A DNA stretch of 64,000 bases, taken from NCBI RefSeq assembly GCF_013409345.1, contig NZ_JACCBB010000001.1:1116001-1180000 (forward strand), given 5' to 3'. Both the position numbers and the translations under genes were made by a program. The notes under the pieces were generated by a model, which was not told the origin of the DNA, did no database searches, and saw nothing but the letters and a program-made list of their open reading frames with translations. This stretch comes from Kineococcus aurantiacus. GTDB taxonomy: Bacteria > Actinomycetota > Actinomycetes > Actinomycetales > Kineococcaceae. Shown here one piece after another: positions 59,427 through 64,000 of this stretch. The stretch's first letter is position 1. Each line of letters starts with the position of its first letter.

Positions 59427-59670
59427 CCTCCACCTCCCGTCCCGTTGCCGTCTCCGAGGGTTCCCGTGAGCTCCACGGTGTGCCCCCCGGACGGGGGACA
59501 CCGGCCGTGGTTCCTGGCCCATCATGGGGGTCAGCCGGACGAGGCAGAAGGCTTGCGGGGGGCGGAATCCGGACTATCGACCCAGAGTCATCCACTCTGG
59601 ACGATCCGTCATGAAAATCTGCCGGAGAGCGACTCGCCGGTCACACCCGGTGGGTGGAGGGGCTCCGCGC
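59427..59670. other. Intergenic region upstream of the GGDEF-EAL gene
   Basis: 244 bases without a gene. It contains a hairpin CCAGAGT-N5-ACTCTGG (59582-59600) which may end the helicase/small-protein transcript, and a less GC-rich stretch (ATGAAAATCT at 59611) around it. No riboswitch consensus for c-di-GMP could be recognised and no sure promoter was assigned. Confidence 0.5.
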
Positions 59671-59835
59671 TCAGTCCCAGTGCGGCGGCCGCTGCTCCAG
59701 GTACCACTCGTCGTCGAAACCGGACGACGTCCGCTCCCCCCAGCCCTCGTCCCGGTCGTCGGCCGACCGCTCGTCCTGCAGCGGCACCTCGCGCTCGTCC
59801 TCCGGCTCCGGCGCCACCGGCTCCCGCTCCGTCAC
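59671..59835 (-). CDS. Small acidic protein coupled to helicase-like gene
   Basis: A 54-residue, very acidic peptide (VTEREPVAPEPEDEREVPLQ at the start; FDDEWYLEQRPPHWD at the end). The GTG at 59835 overlaps the helicase stop (GTGA). The ending WYLEQRPPHW is the kind of motif kept in small actinobacterial proteins next to this helicase-like gene, from memory only. No known function; the tail could be a docking motif for the large protein. Confidence 0.7.
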   Translation of the reverse strand: MTEREPVAPEPEDEREVPLQDERSADDRDEGWGERTSSGFDDEWYLEQRPPHWD

Positions 59836-62800
59836 GAGACCTCCGCCCCGGCGTCCAGCCGCTCGACCGCGAGGTCCACGACCTCCTCGCGCCCGGCCGC
59901 GGTCAGGTCCACGACCCACGGCAGGTCGAACCCCGCGTCGGCCAGCGCGTCGCGCCACACCGCCGCGATCCGCTCGGCCTCGGCGTCGGCGTCGGCGAAG
60001 ACGTCGGCGGTCAGCACCCGCACGTAGCGCCAGCCGCGCCGCTCCAGCTCGGCCGGGCCGTCGACCTCGCGGTCCACCACGTCCGCCGCCGCCCACGACG
60101 CGCTGTCGAGCTCGACGGCCAGCGCCGGCCCCACCCCGGCCCGGGCCCGCTCGTCGCGCACCACCAGCGCCAGGCGCCGGGACGTGCCGACCTCGCACTC
60201 CACGGGCAGGCCCGCGCGGCGGCAGGCCGCCGCCAGCGCCCGCACCACGGCGTCGGCACCGCGGCGCACCTCCACGCCCCGGCCCGGCTCCTGCGCCAGC
60301 AGCTCGTCGCGCTCCCACGCCTCGGCCGTGCCGGCCAGCAGGGCCCGGCCGTCGGCGACGTCCCCTCGGCCCTCCCGGTCCGCGCTCCAGCCGGAGTCGT
60401 CGAGCACGAGCGTCGTGCGCAGACGGCTGCGGGTCAGCGCCATCCACGCCTCGGCGCGCCCGGTCGGGACGCCCTCGCCGCCCTCCCCGGCCGCCCCCAG
60501 GGCCGGCCCGTTGAGCACGGCGTCCGTCACGACGAGGACGTGGTCGCGGCGCTCGCCGGTCCAGCGCACGGGCGTGCCCACGAGCAGCGGCTCGCGGCCC
60601 ACCGCCAGCGGCAGCCCCAGGTCCAGGGCGCGCCGGCGCACGGTGTCGGCGAGCAGCTCGGCCCCCGCGGCGTCGGGCACCACGATCCCCAGGGACTCCT
60701 CGGGGTGGGCCCGCAGCGCGGCGACGGCCGTGTCGAGGACCAGGTCCACGAGCGCGTCCGGGCCGCGGCGGGCCCCCGGCGGCCGGTCGGACGTGCGGGC
60801 GGTCGCCCGGCCGTCGTGCCCGGGCCCGGGCAGCGACGTCCCGGCCACCGGGACCGGCACGGCCGTCAGCAGGGTGTCGTCGAGCAGGGCGTGCTGGCGG
60901 TCCAGGCGCAGCGTCGGCAGGGCGGCCCCGGCGTCGGCGAACAGGCTCTCGGCCACGGGCCGCGAGACGGACTGCTCGTCGCGGGCGGTCGCCACGTCGG
61001 CCGGGCCCGGCAGGTCGGGGTCGCCGACGACGAGGACGCGCCGGCCGCGGGACAGCGCCGGCAGCGCCGAGGCCGTCGTGGTGGCCTGGGCGCCGAGCAC
61101 GACGAGCAGGTCCGCGTCGGGCACCGCGGTGGCCAGCGCGGCGACGCCCGCCGCGGACAGGGCCGGGACCGGCAGCAGGTGCTCGTCGGAGGACCCGGCG
61201 CGCGCGTCCAGGTCGGCCCGCACGGCCGCCGCACGACGGCGCCGGCGGGCCGCCACGGCCAGCTGCAGCTCGTGGCGGGCCGAGCGCAGGGACGCGGCCT
61301 CCCCCGTGCCCACGAGCGGGTCGACCATCGAGATGGCGTCGAGGACACCGGCCCACCACGCGGACTCGACCTCCGAGGGCAGGTCCAGGCTGCCCGGACC
61401 CGTCCAGCGGGCCCGCAGGTCCTCCAGCAGCCCGCCCCAGCCGGCGGCCTCGAGCTCGTCGAGCAGGACCGTGCGCCGCGGCAGCGTCCGCAGCGCCCCG
61501 GCGTCGGCCGCCAGCCGGCGCAGCAGAGCGGTCAGCTCGGGCAGCTGGACGTCCAGCAGCGACTGCGCGCCCAGCTCCGTCCAGGACCGCTCGGGCAGCA
61601 CGGCGGTCAGCTCGGTCAGCTCGTGCCGCACGGCGCCGACGGCCGTGATGAGCTCGTCGAGGTCCTCGGGGACACCGGGCACGTTGTCCCGCACCGAGAC
61701 GCGCTGCCAGCGCAGCCGCTGCGCGCGGGCAGCCTGCAGCCAGTCGTGCAGCGTCGGCAGGTCCCCGGTGGTGGCGTCGGCGCGCAGCAGCGCGCGGGCC
61801 TCCCGGCGCAGCTTCCAGCGACGCACCCACCCCTGGCGCACCTCGTGGTCGCGACGCCACTGCGGCGTGGCCGTGGCCGCCGCCACGTCGCCCAGGGACC
61901 GGGCGAAGACCTCCGTCCCGAAGTGCTCGACGGTCGTGCGGACCCCGTCGAGCAGCTCGGCGCGCTCGACGGCGTCGGCCACCGAGGCCGCGCCGCGCAG
62001 GCCCGCCGCGTCGCAGACGGTCGCGAGCAGGGCGCGGGCCGCGGGCAGCAGCCGGTCGAGCAGCTCCTCGACGCGGCCGAGCGCCTGGGCCGCCGCCTCG
62101 GGCGTGCGCAGCGACGCCCCGGCCCAGGCGCTGGTGCCCGGGTCCACGTCGAAGGCGCCGAGCTCCACGGCCTCGACGAGGACGGCCTGCCAGTGCGCGA
62201 CGTCGGCGCGCGAGCACCCCGACAGGGCCTCCCCGCGCAGCCGGCGGCTCGTGGTGGGCGGCACCGGCCGCTCGGCGAGCGTCAGCAGCGCCTCCACGGC
62301 CTCGGCCGCGCTGACGGCCCACGGCTCGCGCAGCCGGTGCAGCGCCCGGGCGTGCTCGTCCAGCGCGGTGCCCGGGCCGTCCACGTCGGGGTCGGCGGGG
62401 ACGTCGCGGCCGGCGCCGGAGCGGGCCTGCAGCTCGCGGCGGGCGGCGGCGCGCTGCACCCCGGCGTCGTCGGCGGAGGTGTCCAGGTCGCCGACCAGGT
62501 GCAGCAGCAGGCGGCCGTACCCGTGGTCGCGCAGCCGCTCGTCGACGGCGCGGCGGTCGGCGGCGGAGTCGGCCACGAGCAGCACGCTGCGCCCGGCGGC
62601 GACCTCGGAGGCGATGACGGCGGCCGCGACCTGCGTCGCCCCGGTGCCGGTGGGGGCGTGCAGCCGCAGGTCCCCACCGGCCAGGACGGCCTCGACGGCC
62701 TGCCGCTGGGCGGGGTCGAGGGGGAAGCCCCCCGCGACCGGCGGGACCGGTGCGTCACCGGCCGGGCGGGGCTCGACGGGGCGCTGCTCGGCCAGGGCCG

Positions 62801-63539
62801 CCACCACCCGGTGGTCGCGCACCAGGGCGCCGCGGCGGCGCAGGTCGGCCAGCAGGTCGGCGCCGGGGTCGGCGAAGGTGCCCAGCAGCAGCCGGCGCTC
62901 GACGCGCAGGCCCCGCACACCGGCCAGCTGGCGGCGCAGCTCGTCCATCGCCGGGTTCGGGTCGAAGCCCCAGTGCGCGCCGACGGCGGCGGCGATGCGC
63001 CGGGTGTCGAGCGCGACGCCGAGCTCGGTGCGGGCGGTGCGCACCAGCACCGGGTTGACGACGACCTCCGGGGCCAGCTGGACGACGAAGTCGTCCAGGG
63101 CCTCGGTCGCCGGCGTCAGGGTGCACCGGCGCAGCAGGACGGGGGTGCGGCGCGGCGGGCGCAGCGCCGGCGGGGCCGCGGCCTCGGCCAGGTCCCGCGC
63201 GTCGACGTCCGCGGCCAGCGACCAGCCGGCGGTGCCGACGGCGACGGCCAGGGACCGCGTCCCGCGCTGGGCCAGCAGGGCACCGGCCAGGCGGTGGGTG
63301 GTGCGGGCCCGGCGGCGGGCCTCGGCGAAGGCACCGGCCTCGCGGACCAGGCTCGTCAGGGGCGCGGGGCCACCGGCCAGGAGCTGGGCGAGCCCGGAGG
63401 GGTGGGCCGTGGTCAGGTCGAGGACGGCGTCGGTGCCGACCGGGCAGTCCAGCAGCGCGGACGTGCCGCCCAGGGCCTCCGCCTCCGCCCACCAGCGCCG
63501 ACGCGTGGAGTCGGGACCGGTCGCGGCAGTAGACGTCAC
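59832..63539 (-). CDS. Degenerate superfamily 1 helicase-like protein with C-terminal nuclease-like domain
   Basis: A 1235-residue protein. An ATPase region begins LDPAQRQAVEAVLAGGDLRLHAPTGTGATQVAAAVI (about residue 275-310): this is helicase motif I, but Lys of GKT is Ala (GAT). The motif II region reads DADLLVVLGAQATTTAS where DEAS/DEAQ is expected, while motif III (VLVVGDPDLPG) and an LRLDRQHALLDD motif like L..QYR.H remain. The C-terminal 110 residues (GVGPALAVELDSASWAAADVVDREVDGPAELERRGWRYVRVLTADVF) resemble the MTES_1575-type nuclease domain. ATP hydrolysis is thus doubtful. TAACCT lies six bases before the GTG, a leaderless start. Confidence 0.72.
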   Translation of the reverse strand: MTSTAATGPDSTRRRWWAEAEALGGTSALLDCPVGTDAVLDLTTAHPSGLAQLLAGGPAPLTSLVREAGAFAEARRRARTTHRLAGALLAQRGTRSLAVAVGTAGWSLAADVDARDLAEAAAPPALRPPRRTPVLLRRCTLTPATEALDDFVVQLAPEVVVNPVLVRTARTELGVALDTRRIAAAVGAHWGFDPNPAMDELRRQLAGVRGLRVERRLLLGTFADPGADLLADLRRRGALVRDHRVVAALAEQRPVEPRPAGDAPVPPVAGGFPLDPAQRQAVEAVLAGGDLRLHAPTGTGATQVAAAVIASEVAAGRSVLLVADSAADRRAVDERLRDHGYGRLLLHLVGDLDTSADDAGVQRAAARRELQARSGAGRDVPADPDVDGPGTALDEHARALHRLREPWAVSAAEAVEALLTLAERPVPPTTSRRLRGEALSGCSRADVAHWQAVLVEAVELGAFDVDPGTSAWAGASLRTPEAAAQALGRVEELLDRLLPAARALLATVCDAAGLRGAASVADAVERAELLDGVRTTVEHFGTEVFARSLGDVAAATATPQWRRDHEVRQGWVRRWKLRREARALLRADATTGDLPTLHDWLQAARAQRLRWQRVSVRDNVPGVPEDLDELITAVGAVRHELTELTAVLPERSWTELGAQSLLDVQLPELTALLRRLAADAGALRTLPRRTVLLDELEAAGWGGLLEDLRARWTGPGSLDLPSEVESAWWAGVLDAISMVDPLVGTGEAASLRSARHELQLAVAARRRRRAAAVRADLDARAGSSDEHLLPVPALSAAGVAALATAVPDADLLVVLGAQATTTASALPALSRGRRVLVVGDPDLPGPADVATARDEQSVSRPVAESLFADAGAALPTLRLDRQHALLDDTLLTAVPVPVAGTSLPGPGHDGRATARTSDRPPGARRGPDALVDLVLDTAVAALRAHPEESLGIVVPDAAGAELLADTVRRRALDLGLPLAVGREPLLVGTPVRWTGERRDHVLVVTDAVLNGPALGAAGEGGEGVPTGRAEAWMALTRSRLRTTLVLDDSGWSADREGRGDVADGRALLAGTAEAWERDELLAQEPGRGVEVRRGADAVVRALAAACRRAGLPVECEVGTSRRLALVVRDERARAGVGPALAVELDSASWAAADVVDREVDGPAELERRGWRYVRVLTADVFADADAEAERIAAVWRDALADAGFDLPWVVDLTAAGREEVVDLAVERLDAGAEVS

Positions 63540-63574
63540 CTCCCCAGGTTAGGCGTCGGGGACGGGTGATCCGG

Positions 63575-64000
63575 TCAGGCGCGGGGCTCCTGCGCGCCGT
63601 CGCGCGCGACGGGCACCACGCGGGCCGGGGAGGCGGAGCGGGCCAGGGCCACGAGCGTCACGTCGTCGCGGGCCCGGCCGCCGCTGTGCCGGCGCGCGAC
63701 GTCGAGCGCCTCGTCGACCAGCGCCTGCGGCGTGAGCTCCGCCAGCCCGCCCAGCGCGGCGAGGACGCCCTCGATGCCGAGCTCGTCGGTGGTGCCGGTG
63801 GGGCGGGCCTCGGTGAGCCCGTCGGTGAAGACGACGAGCAGCGAACCGGGCGCCATCGAGGCGCTGCGGGTCTGCCAGCTGCCGGGGACGTCGAGGTGCA
63901 GCCAGGACAGCAGCGGGCCCGTGGGCTCCAGCTCGGAGACGACGCGGACGCCCCTGTCGTCGTCGGCGCGCAGCACCAACGGGGCCGGGTGCCCGGCGTT
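63575..64000 (-). CDS. SpoIIE/PP2C-type serine phosphatase, C-terminal part (cut by window edge)
   Basis: The minus-strand frame is open from the right edge; 141 residues are visible. NAGHPAPLVLRADD at the edge is the conserved NAGHP.P motif of the PP2C SpoIIE domain, followed by LEPTGPLLSWL, LLVVFTDGLTEARP (metal-binding D) and RARDDVTLVALAR with the final metal-binding Asp pair. The N-terminal sensor domains lie outside the window. These phosphatases usually act on anti-sigma-factor antagonists. Ends 36 bases before the helicase-like gene start. Confidence 0.87.
   Translation of the reverse strand, partial: NAGHPAPLVLRADDDRGVRVVSELEPTGPLLSWLHLDVPGSWQTRSASMAPGSLLVVFTDGLTEARPTGTTDELGIEGVLAALGGLAELTPQALVDEALDVARRHSGGRARDDVTLVALARSASPARVVPVARDGAQEPRA

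Noticed and set aside
59427-59670. c-di-GMP riboswitch before the GGDEF-EAL gene
   Set aside because: No conserved GEMM core could be recognised; only a small hairpin is present.
59836-62322. Long upstream extension of the small acidic protein
   Set aside because: It lies in another frame of the helicase-like gene and is made of Arg/Ala/Gly runs; only the last 54 codons look like a real protein.
56583-63569. Plus-strand open frame of 2328 codons opposite the GGDEF-EAL and helicase-like genes
   Set aside because: It is antisense to genes with clear domains; its composition (Gly/Arg/Gln/Pro/Val/Asp runs) is the usual product of high-GC shadow frames.

Overview
The window is very GC-rich (roughly 75% by eye), dense in genes, and uses many GTG starts and 4-base ATGA/GTGA overlaps, which points to a high-GC actinobacterium. 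Actinobacterial markers support this: a SAM-IV-type riboswitch, a CIRCE operator with the actinobacterial CTGGCACTC-like arms, a MoeA/Glp plus GlpR/SepX-type division pair, and a protein O-mannosyltransferase divergent from rsmI. The general look (many secreted beta-helix proteins, EAL/GGDEF and SpoIIE-type signalling) suggests Kineosporiaceae, perhaps Kineococcus, but this is inference. No insertion sequence, integrase, phage gene or CRISPR array is visible.

Layout. 1-0.5 kb: end of an unknown gene and a DUF1737 protein. 0.55-3.4 kb: SAM-IV riboswitch and metQNI methionine ABC transporter. 3.4-9 kb: lipid-kinase-like protein, DUF485/ActP-type acetate symporter pair, amidohydrolase, GT61-like glycosyltransferase. 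9-13 kb: a secreted right-handed beta-helix protein, rsmI and pmt. 13.1-25 kb: first half of an exopolysaccharide (EPS) locus with Alg13/14-like transferase, rmlBA and rmlDC as two divergent pairs, an HTTM membrane protein operon, and a translationally coupled block of glycosyltransferases and a pyruvyltransferase. 25.2-34.2 kb: a glycosyltransferase followed by a lasso-peptide-like RiPP cluster (ABC exporter, PqqD-like RRE, B2 protease, Asn-synthetase-like cyclase, HprK-like kinase, two precursor peptides, nucleotidyltransferase), interrupted by an aldo/keto reductase and its HxlR regulator. 34.2-45.5 kb: second half of the EPS locus with flippase, polymerase, chain-length protein, second pyruvyltransferase, two more beta-helix proteins, acetyltransferase and the initiating sugar transferase. 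45.7 kb: strong terminator and tRNA-Ala(CGC). 45.9-51.3 kb: GlpR/SepX, RimJ, Mog, MoaC, MoeA/Glp, GalU and 5-formyl-THF cyclo-ligase. 51.4-57.3 kb: glycosyltransferase, CPA1 antiporter, phosphodiester glycosidase, a CIRCE-controlled FmdB/Ruc chaperone and a SAF protein. 57.3-64 kb: membrane GGDEF-EAL protein, a degenerate helicase-nuclease with a tiny acidic partner, and the end of a SpoIIE-type phosphatase.

How it works together. The 13-45.5 kb stretch holds what a Wzx/Wzy pathway needs: a polyprenyl-phosphate sugar transferase, dTDP-rhamnose synthesis, many glycosyltransferases, pyruvyl and acyl decoration, flippase, polymerase and a Wzz-like protein. The beta-helix proteins may act on or bind this polymer. 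The RiPP cluster sits inside this locus. Its two precursors carry an exact lasso-type leader motif, YxxPxLxxxGxxxxxT, and both end in serine, the residue modified by HprK-like kinases in known lasso clusters; their cores, however, do not fit a standard lasso ring. This is the most novel part of the window. The flanking housekeeping genes resemble the order around Rv0991c-Rv1003 of Mycobacterium tuberculosis, so the EPS/RiPP block looks like an insertion into a conserved actinobacterial backbone.
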